From: Ramlibacter monticola
GTDB taxonomy: Bacteria; Pseudomonadota; Gammaproteobacteria; Burkholderiales; Burkholderiaceae_C
DNA length: 64,000 nucleotides
Direction of reading: 5' to 3'
NCBI RefSeq assembly: GCF_016722785.1
Contig: NZ_JAEQNE010000002.1
Coordinates: 1,054,001-1,118,000 of the forward strand
The position numbers and the translations under genes are program-made. Of this stretch, positions 35,004 to 43,358 are shown piece after piece. The first letter of the stretch is position 1. Each line of letters opens with the position of its first letter. The notes below the pieces were generated by a model that had not been told where the DNA came from, made no database searches, and was given only the letters and a program-made list of their open reading frames with translations.

Positions 35004-35178
35004 CCCCTCCTGCCTCCGTGACTTATTGCTTGCTCAGTGCGACCAGGTCGGCCCTCGTTCCGCTGTCGGTCGTCCTGCAGAGTCAGCGGGGGAGAGACAA
35101 CCGCCTCCTGCAACGAGCCCTTGATCCCGTCGCAGCCTCCATTTTGGGGAAAGCGTGTTTAGTTGGGACGCTGATCCC
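35004..35178 (-). other. 175-base non-coding region between the GST gene and its terminator
   Basis: This stretch is transcribed on the minus strand if the GST mRNA runs to the terminator at 34971-35003. It contains no supported ORF. One short minus frame ends GTRADLVALSKQ, which could be chance or a remnant of an old C-terminus. It could be a long 3' UTR or carry a small RNA released from it. Confidence 0.3.
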
Positions 35179-35886
35179 TCAGCCTTCGCTCTTCGGGATC
35201 TCGAGCCCGCGGGCGACCGCCGGCCGTGCCACGAACGCGGCCAGCACCCGGCTCACCTCGGAATAATGCGCGAATTGCACGAGCTCCGCCGCCCCGTAGA
35301 AACCGACCAGGTTGCGCACCCAAGGGAAGATCGCGATGTCCGCAATGCTGAAGTCTTCGCCCAACATCCAGGCCCGGCCCTGGAGTTGCCGATCCAGGAC
35401 GGCCAGCAGCCGCTTCGATTCGGCCACGTAGCGGTCCCGCGGGCGCTTGTCTTCATAGTCCTTGCCCGCGAATTTGTGGAAGAACCCCAGCTGGCCGAAC
35501 ATGGGCCCGACCCCGCCCATCTGGAACATGAGCCACTGGATTGCCTCCCAGCGCTTCGCCGGATCGCGGGGGATCAGCTGGCCGCTCTTTTCGGCGAGAT
35601 AGAGCAGGATGGCGCCGGACTCGAACAGCGGCAACGGCTTTCCCCCGGGCCCCTGCGGATCGATGATCGCGGGTATCTTGTTGTTCGGGTTGAGCGAGAG
35701 GAACTCGCCCGAGAGCTGCTCGTTGCGTTCGAACGCGACCCGGTGCGGCTCGTAGGGCAGCCCCGTCTCCTCCAGCATGATCGAAGCCTTGACGCCGTTG
35801 GGGGTCGGAAGCGAATAGAGCTGAATGCGGTCCGGGTGCTTCGCGGGCCATTTGCGGGTGATGGGGAAGGCGCCGAGATCGGCCAT
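35179..35886 (-). CDS. Glutathione S-transferase family protein (YfcG/YghU-like disulfide-bond oxidoreductase)
   Basis: This 235-residue GST-fold protein has a thioredoxin-like N-terminal domain (IQLYSLPTPNGVKASIMLEE, about residues 20-39, and NPNNKIPAIIDPQGPGGKPL) and the helical C-terminal domain with FGQLGFFHKFAGKDYEDKRP and FSIADIAIFPWV. The TPNG segment replaces the usual Tyr/Ser/Cys catalytic position, as in the nu-class YfcG and YghU enzymes, which reduce disulfides with glutathione. The ATG at 35886 has AAGGAG about 9 bases upstream. It stands alone, with a long non-coding 3' region and a strong terminator. Confidence 0.88.
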   Translation of the reverse strand: MADLGAFPITRKWPAKHPDRIQLYSLPTPNGVKASIMLEETGLPYEPHRVAFERNEQLSGEFLSLNPNNKIPAIIDPQGPGGKPLPLFESGAILLYLAEKSGQLIPRDPAKRWEAIQWLMFQMGGVGPMFGQLGFFHKFAGKDYEDKRPRDRYVAESKRLLAVLDRQLQGRAWMLGEDFSIADIAIFPWVRNLVGFYGAAELVQFAHYSEVSRVLAAFVARPAVARGLEIPKSEG

Positions 35887-35929
35887 CGGGGGGGTCTCCT
35901 TGGGACGGGAGCCCCGAGCGTACGGCGGT

Positions 35930-37087
35930 TCAGGCCTCGGCGCTGGAGCGCGCTTCGAACACCACCATCTGCACGAACTGCAGCTTGGCAACGGCGGGCC
36001 GGGAGATCACGAACGGGTAGAAGTCCGGCTGCCCCATGCTGCGGGCCATCTCGTTCATCACCATGGCGATCTCCATCCAGCCATTGAGCAGTTCCAGGAA
36101 GCGCGCTGCATTGGGGTCGTCCGGGGCGTACAGGGCGTCCCTTTCGAACGGGATGACGTAGCCCTGGATGTCGTCGGCGTCGAGCCCGAAGCCCATCGCG
36201 GTGGTCAGGCTGTCCACCACGTGGAGGTAGTGCGCCCAGGTCTCGGCCCAGTCTTCCCACGGGTGCACGGTGGCGTAGGCACTGATGAAGGTGGCCGCCC
36301 AGTTGGCCGGCGGCCCCTGCTCGTAGTTGCGCTTCAGGGCTTGCGCATAGTCGGCGCGCTCGTCGCCGAACAGGTCGCGGAACGGTTGCAGCCACCGGCC
36401 GTCCCGGACCAGCCGGTCCCAGTAGTAGTGGCCCACCTCGTGCCGGAAGTGGCCCAGGAGCGTGCGATACGGTTCGCGCATCGCGTGGCGGATGGCCTCG
36501 CGCCTGGCGTCGTCCGCTTCTTCCACGTTGAGGGTGATGAGACCGTCGGCGTGGCCGGTCATCACCTGCGGCCCCTCCCTGGGCGAGCGCAGGAAGTCGA
36601 ACATCAGCCCGCCCTCGGGGTCGTCGTGGATCTTCGAGCGCACCGGCAGCCCGAGCTGCAGCAACTGCGAGACCAGCCGACGCTTGGCAGCCTCGATCCG
36701 GATCCAGTAGCGGCCGTTGTCCTCGTCGTCCAGGTCGGGGATCGTGCGGTTCAGTCGACAGGCGATGCAGAACGGGTGCGGGTTGTCCGCGTACAGCATC
36801 CAGTTGCACGCGGCGGGCGAGTCCCGGTTGGCGCAGAACTTCAGCAGGTCGACGCGACCCGGCGTCTTGCAGGTGCCTTCGCGCGGCCCGGGCTCCATGA
36901 CCGCCACGCGGCCCTCATCGGGGAGATAGCCGAGCGTCGAGTCGCACTTCAGGCACAGCGTGTTGTCGAAGAAGACCTGGTTGCCGCAGCGGCACCGGTA
37001 GGACCGCGAAAGGCGACGCGCCCGTTCCCGGGCGGCCGCGCGCTGGGCTTCGAGGTTCTCGCCCAGGGTCTGAATCAGGTCTTTCAT
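35930..37087 (-). CDS. Putative zinc-binding metallopeptidase with zinc ribbons
   Basis: This 385-residue protein has an N-terminal zinc ribbon (CRCGNQVFFDNTLCLKC, about residues 32-48), a second Cys cluster (CNWMLYADNPHPFCIAC, about 94-110) and a metallopeptidase centre HEVGHYYW (about 217-224) with the HExxH-like pattern HEVGH. A downstream acidic segment HPWEDWAETWAHYLHVVDSL probably gives the third zinc ligand. This is the pattern of the putative zinc-binding metallopeptidase family whose function is unknown. It has no signal peptide, so it should be cytoplasmic. It ends 43 bp before the GST gene on the same strand. Confidence 0.85.
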   Translation of the reverse strand: MKDLIQTLGENLEAQRAAARERARRLSRSYRCRCGNQVFFDNTLCLKCDSTLGYLPDEGRVAVMEPGPREGTCKTPGRVDLLKFCANRDSPAACNWMLYADNPHPFCIACRLNRTIPDLDDEDNGRYWIRIEAAKRRLVSQLLQLGLPVRSKIHDDPEGGLMFDFLRSPREGPQVMTGHADGLITLNVEEADDARREAIRHAMREPYRTLLGHFRHEVGHYYWDRLVRDGRWLQPFRDLFGDERADYAQALKRNYEQGPPANWAATFISAYATVHPWEDWAETWAHYLHVVDSLTTAMGFGLDADDIQGYVIPFERDALYAPDDPNAARFLELLNGWMEIAMVMNEMARSMGQPDFYPFVISRPAVAKLQFVQMVVFEARSSAEA

Positions 37088-37168
37088 GGAGGCGCCTCTG
37101 TCGGAACGGGCTCCTCGACTTATAGACCGAGGCGCGGACCGGCCGGAATTGCTCCAAGGGGCAACTCC

Positions 37169-38467
37169 TCAGCGGGGACTGGCGTCCGCGCCCATCTGCC
37201 GCGGCGAACCGACGGGCCGGGAATTCGAAAGCCAGCGCCCCACGAAGTGCCTGATCGTCGTGGCCTGCACCAGCAGGCTGAACGCGACCACCACGTAGGT
37301 GACGGTCTGGACCAGGTCGCGACCGGCGAAGCCCGGAAGCGCCAGCGCCAGGGCGATCGACACGCCGCCGCGCAGGCCGGACCACGTGAGGATCTTGGCG
37401 CAGACCCACCTGGACGGGCTTGGCGTCCGCTGGCGCACGGCGCCCAGCGGCAGGCCCACGCTCACGAAGCGCGCGAACAGGACGATGACCACCGTCGCCA
37501 CCCCGATGGCGAGGTAGGCCGCATTGAACTCCAGCGACAGGACCAGCAGGCCGATGAGGCCGAACAGCAGCAGATTCAGCAGCTCGTCGAGCAGGCTCCA
37601 GAACTCGAACAGCCGCCGCCGGCCCCTGGTGGACGCGTCCGGCTGGAAGCCGTCGGAGCCGACGATGAGGCCCATGATCACCACCGCCAGCGGGCTGGAG
37701 GCGCCCAGTGCATCGGCCGTCGCGTAGCCGGCCGTGGCCAGCGCCAGCGTGATGAGGATCTCCACGGCGTGGCTGTCCACGCGGGACAGCAGCCACGCGG
37801 CGCCCAGCCCCAGCGCACCACCGACCGCGACGGCCCCGACGACCTCGCGCACCAGAAGGCTGGCAATGCGGGAGAAGGAAGGATCCTCGATCGTGCCGCT
37901 GGCCAGGCCCACGAGGGTGATGAAGAGGACGACCGCCACGCCGTCGTTGAAGAGAGCTTCCCCGGTGATCTTGTCCTCCATCGACTTCGGCAGGGGCGAG
38001 CCGCGCAGCATCGACAGGACCGCCACCGGGTCGGTGGGCGAGATCAGCGCGCCGAAGGCGAGGCACCACCACAGGCTCAGCTCGATGCCCGCCAGCACGA
38101 CCAGGCCGTACAGGAGGGTGCCGGCGATCGCGGTGGACAGCAGCACGCCGACGCTGGCCAGCATGCCGACGGTCCAGCGGTGCCTGCGAATCGTGCGCAC
38201 GTTCACGTGAAGGGCGCCGGCGAACAGCAGCAGGCCGAGGAAGCCATTGAAGACAAGGTCGGAGAAGTCGAACTCGGCCACGAACGACTGCGCCTTGCCG
38301 AGCAGGGGCGTGACCCGCAGCTCGCCGACGATCATGAGCGCGATGCTCAGGACCATGCCGATGGCGGTGATGCCGATCGTGTCGGGCAGCTTCACCACGC
38401 GCTGGTTGATGTATGCGAGGCCGGCCAGGATGGTCAACAGCAGGCCGACGAGTTGGAAATCACTCAT
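37169..38467 (-). CDS. CPA1-family Na+/H+ antiporter (NhaP-like)
   Basis: This 432-residue inner-membrane protein with about 12 helices exchanges Na+ or K+ for H+. Family signatures are ALISPTDPVAVLSML (about residues 141-155) and GEALFNDGVAVVLFITLVGL (about 168-187), with the Asn-Asp pair that binds the cation, and the conserved arginine in GLRGGVSIALALALPG. The ATG at 38467 follows an AAGGGGAG region; the longer frame is less likely. It stands alone between the metallopeptidase gene and tRNA-fMet. It would help with pH and sodium homeostasis. Confidence 0.9.
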   Translation of the reverse strand: MSDFQLVGLLLTILAGLAYINQRVVKLPDTIGITAIGMVLSIALMIVGELRVTPLLGKAQSFVAEFDFSDLVFNGFLGLLLFAGALHVNVRTIRRHRWTVGMLASVGVLLSTAIAGTLLYGLVVLAGIELSLWWCLAFGALISPTDPVAVLSMLRGSPLPKSMEDKITGEALFNDGVAVVLFITLVGLASGTIEDPSFSRIASLLVREVVGAVAVGGALGLGAAWLLSRVDSHAVEILITLALATAGYATADALGASSPLAVVIMGLIVGSDGFQPDASTRGRRRLFEFWSLLDELLNLLLFGLIGLLVLSLEFNAAYLAIGVATVVIVLFARFVSVGLPLGAVRQRTPSPSRWVCAKILTWSGLRGGVSIALALALPGFAGRDLVQTVTYVVVAFSLLVQATTIRHFVGRWLSNSRPVGSPRQMGADASPR

Positions 38468-38601
38468 TGGGGGGCTCGCTCCCCTTGGGTCGGGGAGAAG
38501 TTCAAGGGTAGCCCTGCATGGATGAGACACCGGATCAGCTGGTGTAACTCTTCAGCAGAATGTGTCCACGAGGGCTGGCCGAGAGGAAGCTCCGGAGACC
38601 C

Positions 38602-38640
38602 AAAAAGCAAAAGGGCCGGCGGAAGTACCGTCGGCCCTTT
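38602..38640 (-). terminator. Rho-independent terminator of the tRNA-fMet gene
   Basis: AAAGGGCCGACGG and CCGCCGGCCCTTT (minus-strand reading) form a 13-bp stem with one wobble around a five-base loop, followed by TTGCTTTTT. It lies 10 bases after the encoded CCA end of the tRNA. Confidence 0.85.
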
Positions 38641-38650
38641 GCTGGCAATG

Positions 38651-38727
<77 letters not shown>

Positions 38728-38783
38728 TCAGAGAGGGAGAGTATAGCGCACTTTTGGTGCCTTTCCCCGGAGAAGGTCCTGGG

Positions 38784-39581
38784 TCAATCGCAAAGGGCAT
38801 CGGGCCGCGGAAGGGCCTCGGCCTCCGCGCCCGGCCGCCCCGGCGCGGGCGCCTGGGTGGCGAGCAGCGCCAGCGCGCGCTCGCGCACCACTTCGCACAG
38901 GCGACGTCCGCGCCGCTGCACGATCCCGTCCTGTTCGAGCTGGGCCATCGCGCGCGCGATGCTCTCGCGGCTCGTGCCCAGCAGCGCCGCGAGCGACTTC
39001 TGGTCCGGCAGTTCGACCGAGAGGCTGTGCTGGCCGCGGGACAGCAGCAGCATCGCGTACGCGAGCTGCCGGGCCACACCCGGCAGGCGCAGCGCTTCCG
39101 ACCAGGCCGCGATGTTGCCGAAGGCGCGGGCCATCGTCGATTGCATGCGGGCGGCGAGCGCGGGGTTGCGGCGCGCCTCCTCCATGAGGCCGGCGATGTC
39201 GATGGCGCAGGACCGGCCGGCCGTCGCGCCGACGCCCGACAACTGGCTCGGTTCGCCGTAGTAGGAGGCCAACCCGAAGGTGGTGCCGCGGCCCCACAGG
39301 CCGACGGGGCGGATCTCGCCGTCGAGTCCGCGGCGGACGCCGAAGACGAGGCCGACCTTCACCACATGGACCGTGTCCGCGCGGGAATGCTCCTCCACCA
39401 GCACCTCGCCCTTGCGGAAGCTGCGTTGGCGGATCGCCGGCTGCAACTGCCGCAACTGGGGCACTTCCAGGGGGGCCAGCAAGCACACGGAGCGCGTTGC
39501 GCAGTGCTCGCACTCTCCCTGGCCTGCCGCGCGCGGCAGATCCCGCGGCACCCGCTCCCCCGTCGAACTCGTCACCTGCAA
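38784..39581 (-). CDS. Crp/Fnr-family regulator with FNR-type cysteine cluster
   Basis: This 265-residue regulator has the CRP/FNR fold: beta-barrel sensor (about residues 48-135), long dimer helix (about 137-180) and helix-turn-helix (about 191-221). Cysteines at 24, 27 and 33 are spaced CX2CX5C and a fourth is at 125, as in the oxygen-sensing [4Fe-4S] cluster of FNR. The recognition helix reads TSRESIARAMAQL, giving R-E-xxx-R as in CRP rather than the VExxSR of FNR. The start is TTG at 39581, with a possible GTG two codons later; AAGGA lies just upstream. It probably switches genes for low-oxygen growth. Confidence 0.88.
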   Translation of the reverse strand: MQVTSSTGERVPRDLPRAAGQGECEHCATRSVCLLAPLEVPQLRQLQPAIRQRSFRKGEVLVEEHSRADTVHVVKVGLVFGVRRGLDGEIRPVGLWGRGTTFGLASYYGEPSQLSGVGATAGRSCAIDIAGLMEEARRNPALAARMQSTMARAFGNIAAWSEALRLPGVARQLAYAMLLLSRGQHSLSVELPDQKSLAALLGTSRESIARAMAQLEQDGIVQRRGRRLCEVVRERALALLATQAPAPGRPGAEAEALPRPDALCD

Positions 39582-39713
39582 TCTGTCCTTCGCCCTTCGG
39601 CCGGGGCCGAATCACTCATCCGTTGTACGAAATTGGACTTTAACCGATGGCATGCCGCACTACGAACGGAGTGACAGGAAGCCCTCATATGTGGACGGAC
39701 GGCCCGGAAAGCA

Positions 39714-39737
39714 AAACGCCCACCGAAGTGGGCGTTT
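39714..39737 (-). terminator. Terminator at the end of the ribosomal alpha operon
   Basis: AAACGCCCAC-TTCG-GTGGGCGTTT is a perfect 10-bp stem with a stable tetraloop in the minus-strand reading, followed by TTGCTTT. It lies 20 bases after the rplQ stop and closes the long ribosomal cluster. Confidence 0.85.
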
Positions 39738-39757
39738 CGAAAAAGCAGCGGGGCAGC

Positions 39758-40159
39758 TTACTGCGCGGCGCCCTGCTCGCCGGCCGGCGCTTCGGTCGGC
39801 TCGGGGCGGTCCACCAGTTCGACCAGCGCCATCGGCGCGTTGTCGCCGACGCGGAAGCCCATCTTCAGGATGCGGGTGTAGCCGCCCGGACGGGTCTTGT
39901 AGCGCGGGCCCAGCTCGTTGAACAGCTTGGCGACGTTGTCGCGGTTGCGCAGGCGGTCGAAGGCCAGGCGCTTGTTGGCGAGGGTGGGTTCCTTGCCCAG
40001 CGTGAGCATCGGTTCGACGACGCGGCGCAGTTCCTTCGCCTTCGGCACGGTGGTCTTGATCACCTCGTGCTCGATCAGCGAGTTCATCATGTTGCGCAGC
40101 ATCGCGAGGCGGTGCTCGCTGGTGCGATTCAGTTTGCGGAGGCCGTGGCCGTGACGCAT
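39758..40159 (-). CDS. rplQ: 50S ribosomal protein L17
   Basis: L17 is a component of the large subunit near the peptide exit tunnel. The 133-residue sequence opens [20 protein letters not shown], the diagnostic N-terminus, and contains [12 protein letters not shown] and [19 protein letters not shown] segments. The C-terminal tail ([15 protein letters not shown]) is slightly long and flexible. It is the last gene of the alpha operon but is separated from rpoA by nearly 200 bp that hold a palindromic repeat, unlike the short gaps elsewhere in the cluster. Confidence 0.98.
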   Translation of the reverse strand: MRHGHGLRKLNRTSEHRLAMLRNMMNSLIEHEVIKTTVPKAKELRRVVEPMLTLGKEPTLANKRLAFDRLRNRDNVAKLFNELGPRYKTRPGGYTRILKMGFRVGDNAPMALVELVDRPEPTEAPAGEQGAAQ

Positions 40160-40232
40160 GGTGTGTTTCCTTTCCTTATGAGTGCCCCAGCCGGATCAGG
40201 TACTGGGGGGACACCAACTTCAAAACAAACTT

Positions 40233-40341
40233 CCGGACGCAGAGGACGCGAAAGATACGCAGAGGACGCAAAAGAAACGAAGAAACCTTCAGAAGGTTTT
40301 TTTCGCGTCCTCTGCGTACCCTTTGCGTCCTCTGCGTCCGG
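40233..40341. repeat. Complete ACGCAGAGGACGC palindromic element in the rpoA-rplQ gap
   Basis: This 109-bp palindrome has perfect 17-bp ends CCGGACGCAGAGGACGC. Each arm holds two ACGCAGAGGACGC-like units, and the centre is AAACCTTC/GAAGGTTT. It belongs to the same family as 25096-25200 and the half copy at 13988-14046. It would be transcribed within the alpha operon as one very long hairpin. Its inner stem is followed on the minus strand by a T-rich stretch (CTTCGTTTCTTTT) that could pause or terminate polymerase. Confidence 0.88.
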
Positions 40342-40356
40342 CTGTCCGGCTTTTCC

Positions 40357-41346
40357 TCAGCGCTTGTCGAGGCCGGCGGGCGGCCAGGACTCGAGCTTCA
40401 TGCCCAGGGTGAGACCGCGGGAAGCCAGGACTTCCTTGATCTCGTTGAGCGACTTGCGACCCAGGTTGGGGGTCTTCAGCAGCTCGTTCTCGGTGCGCTG
40501 GATCAGGTCGCCGATGTAGTAGATGTTCTCGGCCTTCAGGCAGTTCGCGGAACGAACCGTGAGTTCGAGTTCATCGACAGGACGCAGCAGGATCGGGTCG
40601 AACTGCTGCGAGCTGCGCTGCACCGGCTGGTCGAAGGCGGCCAGTTCGCTGCCTTCCAGCTGGGCGAAGACGGCCAGCTGTTCCACCAGGATCTTCGCGG
40701 AAGCGCGCACGGCGTCCTCCGCGGTGATCGCGCCGTTGGTCTCGATCTCCATCACCAGCTTGTCGAGGTCGGTGCGCTGCTCCACGCGGGCGCTTTCGAC
40801 CGTGTAGCTCACGCGCTTGACGGGCGAGAACGACGCGTCCAGCACGATGCGGCCGATCGACTTGGTGGGCTCGTCGCCGTAGCGGCGCACGTTGCCGGGG
40901 ACGTAGCCGCGGCCCTTCTCCACCTTGATCTGCATGTCGATCTTGCCGCCCTGGGACAGCGTGGCGATCACGTGGTCGGGATTGATGATCTCGACGTCAT
41001 GCGGGGTCTGGATGTCGGCCGCGGTGACGACGCCTTCGCCGTCCTTGCGCAGGGACAGGGTGACCTCGTCGCGGTTGTGGAGCTTGAACACCACGCCCTT
41101 GAGGTTCAGCAGGATGCCCACCACGTCTTCTTGCACGCCGTCGATCGACGAGTACTCGTGCAGGACGCCGGCGATGGTCACCTCGGTCGCCGCATACCCC
41201 ACCATCGACGAGAGCAGGACCCGGCGCAGCGCGTTGCCCAGCGTGTGGCCGTAGCCACGCTCGAACGGCTCCAGGGTCACCTTGGCGCGGTTGATGCCAA
41301 GCTGTTCCACGTTGATGGACTTGGGTTTCAGCAGGTTGGTTTGCAT
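40357..41346 (-). CDS. rpoA: DNA-directed RNA polymerase alpha subunit
   Basis: This 329-residue alpha subunit has the N-terminal assembly domain (about residues 1-230, with [20 protein letters not shown]) and the C-terminal DNA/activator-binding domain (about 245-315, with [19 protein letters not shown] and [16 protein letters not shown]). The ATG at 41346 gives the usual start [17 protein letters not shown]. It follows rpsD in the alpha operon after 126 bp that include a hairpin. The palindromic repeat begins 15 bases after its stop codon. Confidence 0.98.
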   Translation of the reverse strand: MQTNLLKPKSINVEQLGINRAKVTLEPFERGYGHTLGNALRRVLLSSMVGYAATEVTIAGVLHEYSSIDGVQEDVVGILLNLKGVVFKLHNRDEVTLSLRKDGEGVVTAADIQTPHDVEIINPDHVIATLSQGGKIDMQIKVEKGRGYVPGNVRRYGDEPTKSIGRIVLDASFSPVKRVSYTVESARVEQRTDLDKLVMEIETNGAITAEDAVRASAKILVEQLAVFAQLEGSELAAFDQPVQRSSQQFDPILLRPVDELELTVRSANCLKAENIYYIGDLIQRTENELLKTPNLGRKSLNEIKEVLASRGLTLGMKLESWPPAGLDKR

Positions 41347-41425
41347 GCAGGACTTTCCTCTCAATACCCCCGGCTCGTTACACCGGTAAGGCTGGGGCCC
41401 CATCGCCGTGCCCGGCCAGGGCTAC

Positions 41426-41464
41426 AAAAACTTCTTGGCACGGGGCTGCGCCTGCAGCCCCGTG
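41426..41464 (-). promoter_or_regulatory. Hairpin between rpsD and rpoA
   Basis: CACGGGGCTG-CAGGCG-CAGCCCCGTG is a perfect 10-bp stem in the minus-strand reading, followed after 8 bases by five T residues. It sits just after rpsD. It may be an attenuator, an RNase processing site or a transcript-stability element setting rpoA relative to the ribosomal proteins. Confidence 0.45.
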
Positions 41465-41472
41465 GTGTCCGC

Positions 41473-42096
41473 TTAGCGGGAGTAGAGTTCGACGATCAGC
41501 GACTCGTTGATGTCGGCGCCGAATTCGTCGCGGTCCGGGACCTTCTTGAAGGTGCCCTCGGCCTTGTCCACGTTCACTTCGATCCAGGCCGGGATGCCGA
41601 CCTGCGTGGCCAGCTGCAGGGCCTCGACGACGCGGTTCTGCTTCTTCGACTTCTCGCGCACCGCCACCACGTCACCGGGCTTGACCTGGTAGGACGGGAT
41701 GTTGATCGCCTGGCCGTTCACCGTGATCGCCTTGTGGCTCACCAGCTGGCGGGCTTCCGCGCGCGTGGAGCCGAAGCCCATGCGGTACACCACGTTGTCC
41801 AGGCGGGACTCCAGCAGGAACAGCAGGTTGGCGCCGGTGTTGCCCTTGCGGCGGTCGGCTTCCTCGAAGTAACGGCGGAACTGGCGCTCCAGCACGCCGT
41901 ACATGCGCTTGACCTTCTGCTTCTCGCGCAGCTGCAGGCCGAAGTCGCTGGTGCGCTGGCCGGAGGTGCGGCCGTGCTGGCCGGGCTTGGAGTCGAACTT
42001 CGCCTTGTCGCTGATGGCGCGGCGGGCGCTCTTCAGGAACAGGTCGGTGCCTTCACGGCGGGAGAGCTTGGCCTTGGGGCCGAGATAACGTGCCAC
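41473..42096 (-). CDS. rpsD: 30S ribosomal protein S4
   Basis: S4 is a primary 16S rRNA binder that nucleates assembly of the small subunit and often regulates its own operon. The 207-residue protein opens [20 protein letters not shown] and has the S4 RNA-binding domain at about residues 97-160 ([35 protein letters not shown]). The start codon is GTG, with AAGGAAA about 6 bases before it. Two strong hairpins lie in the gap between rpsK and this gene. Confidence 0.98.
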   Translation of the reverse strand: MARYLGPKAKLSRREGTDLFLKSARRAISDKAKFDSKPGQHGRTSGQRTSDFGLQLREKQKVKRMYGVLERQFRRYFEEADRRKGNTGANLLFLLESRLDNVVYRMGFGSTRAEARQLVSHKAITVNGQAINIPSYQVKPGDVVAVREKSKKQNRVVEALQLATQVGIPAWIEVNVDKAEGTFKKVPDRDEFGADINESLIVELYSR

Positions 42097-42119
42097 TTTT
42101 ACTTTCCTTCAAATGACTA

Positions 42120-42164
42120 CCGCGCCCTGATGGCGCGGGAGCTGGCGGCCGGTATGCCGCCAGC
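42120..42164 (-). promoter_or_regulatory. Tandem hairpins between rpsK and rpsD
   Basis: Two perfect stem-loops follow each other: CCGCGCC-CTGAT-GGCGCGG (42120-42138) and GCTGGCGGC-CGGTAT-GCCGCCAGC (42141-42164). They lie 20-70 bases upstream of the rpsD GTG start in the operon mRNA. S4 autoregulates through structured mRNA in other bacteria, so this is a candidate target, or simply an mRNA processing site. Confidence 0.4.
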
Positions 42165-42185
42165 GGTGGGCTTCGACGAAAAAAC

Positions 42186-42590
42186 TTAGATCCGGCGACG
42201 CTTCTGCGGGCGGCAGCCGTTGTGCGGGACCGGCGTCACGTCGCTGATCGACGTGATGCGGATGCCCAGCGCGGCGAGCGCACGCACGGAGGACTCGCGG
42301 CCCGGGCCGGGGCCGCGGATCTCGACGTCCAGGTTCTTGATCCCCTGCTCCATCGCGGCGCGGCCGGCGACTTCCGAGGCGACCTGGGCGGCGAACGGGG
42401 TCGACTTGCGCGAACCCTTGAAGCCCTGGCCACCGGAAGAAGCCCAGGACAGCGCGTTGCCCTGGCGATCGGTGATCGTGATGATCGTGTTGTTGAAGGA
42501 CGCGTGCACGTGGCAGACGCCGTCGCTCACGTTCTTGCGGACCTTCTTGCGCACACGCTGCGCGGCGTTGCTGGAGGGAGCCTTGGCCAT
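42186..42590 (-). CDS. rpsK: 30S ribosomal protein S11
   Basis: S11 is a platform protein of the small subunit near the mRNA exit. The 134-residue sequence has the typical [20 protein letters not shown] segment (about residues 26-45) and ends with the conserved [20 protein letters not shown]. It lies 20 bp after rpsM in the standard alpha-operon order. Confidence 0.98.
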   Translation of the reverse strand: MAKAPSSNAAQRVRKKVRKNVSDGVCHVHASFNNTIITITDRQGNALSWASSGGQGFKGSRKSTPFAAQVASEVAGRAAMEQGIKNLDVEIRGPGPGRESSVRALAALGIRITSISDVTPVPHNGCRPQKRRRI

Positions 42591-42610
42591 GTTCTATCTC
42601 TTTCCCGGAT

Positions 42611-42976
42611 TTATTTCTTCAGCGCCTGGGCAGCCTTGCGCGGACCCTTGCGGGTACGGGCGTTGGTGCGGGTGCGCTGGCCGCGCATGGGCAGGCCGCG
42701 GCGGTGACGGAAGCCACGGTAGCAGCCGATGTCCATCAGCCGCTTGATGTTCATCGTGGTCTCGCGGCGCAGGTCACCCTCGATGGTGAACTGGGCGATC
42801 TGGTCGCGGATCTTCTCCATGTCGGTGTCGGTCAGGTCCTTCACCTTCTTGGAGTAGGCGATGCCGCAGGCTTCGCAGATCTTGCGCGCGCGGGTGCGCC
42901 CGATGCCGAAGATGGCCGTCAGGCCGATCTCGGTGTGCTGATGCGGCGGAATGTTGATGCCAGCAATACGTGCCAT
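42611..42976 (-). CDS. rpsM: 30S ribosomal protein S13
   Basis: S13 is a head protein of the small subunit contacting the P-site tRNA and subunit bridges. The 121-residue sequence opens [20 protein letters not shown] and carries the signature [19 protein letters not shown], with the basic tail [20 protein letters not shown]. It follows rpmJ by 20 bp, and no separate alpha-operon promoter is obvious. Confidence 0.98.
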   Translation of the reverse strand: MARIAGINIPPHQHTEIGLTAIFGIGRTRARKICEACGIAYSKKVKDLTDTDMEKIRDQIAQFTIEGDLRRETTMNIKRLMDIGCYRGFRHRRGLPMRGQRTRTNARTRKGPRKAAQALKK

Positions 42977-42996
42977 GTCGTTCCTCTAAATCTCTA

Positions 42997-43110
42997 TCAG
43001 CCCTGGCGCTGCTTGTGGCGCGGATCGGTGCAGATCACGCGGACCACGCCCTTGCGGCGGATGATCTTGCAGTTGCGGCAGATCTTCTTGACGGAAGCCG
43101 AAACTCTCAT
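42997..43110 (-). CDS. rpmJ: 50S ribosomal protein L36
   Basis: This 37-residue protein lies between infA and rpsM. It reads [20 protein letters not shown] and then [17 protein letters not shown], the standard L36 sequence. It keeps the zinc-binding set C11, C14, C27 and H32 and is thus the zinc-containing form. AGGAGAG lies a few bases before the ATG. Position and sequence leave no doubt. Confidence 0.97.
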   Translation of the reverse strand: MRVSASVKKICRNCKIIRRKGVVRVICTDPRHKQRQG

Positions 43111-43137
43111 GTTCTATCTCTCCTAATTCCTGTCCGC

Positions 43138-43356
43138 CTACTTGCTGCGGAACACAATGCGTGCCCGCGACAAGTCGTAGGGCGTCAATTCCACGGTGAC
43201 CCTGTCACCCGGCAGGATGCGGATGTAGTGCATCCGCATCTTTCCCGAAATGTGTCCGAGCACGACGTGCCCGTTTTCCAGCTTGACCCGGAAGGTTGCA
43301 TTGGGAAGGTTTTCCATCACCTCGCCCTGCATCTGGATCACATCGTCCTTGGACAC
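43138..43356 (-). CDS. infA: Translation initiation factor IF-1
   Basis: IF-1 is a 72-residue OB-fold factor that binds the ribosomal A site during initiation. The core reads [20 protein letters not shown] and [20 protein letters not shown]. The start is a GTG only 2 bases after the secY stop codon, before SKDDVIQ. The ribosome site is weak (GGTGG within the end of secY), so translation is probably coupled to secY. The longer frame extending upstream inside secY is rejected. Confidence 0.96.
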   Translation of the reverse strand: MSKDDVIQMQGEVMENLPNATFRVKLENGHVVLGHISGKMRMHYIRILPGDRVTVELTPYDLSRARIVFRSK

Positions 43357-43358
43357 GT

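Noticed and set aside
35004-35178. Pseudogene called from the GTRADLVALSKQ frame
   Set aside because: The frame is only about 20 codons between stops and matches no family I can name, so a pseudogene cannot be supported.
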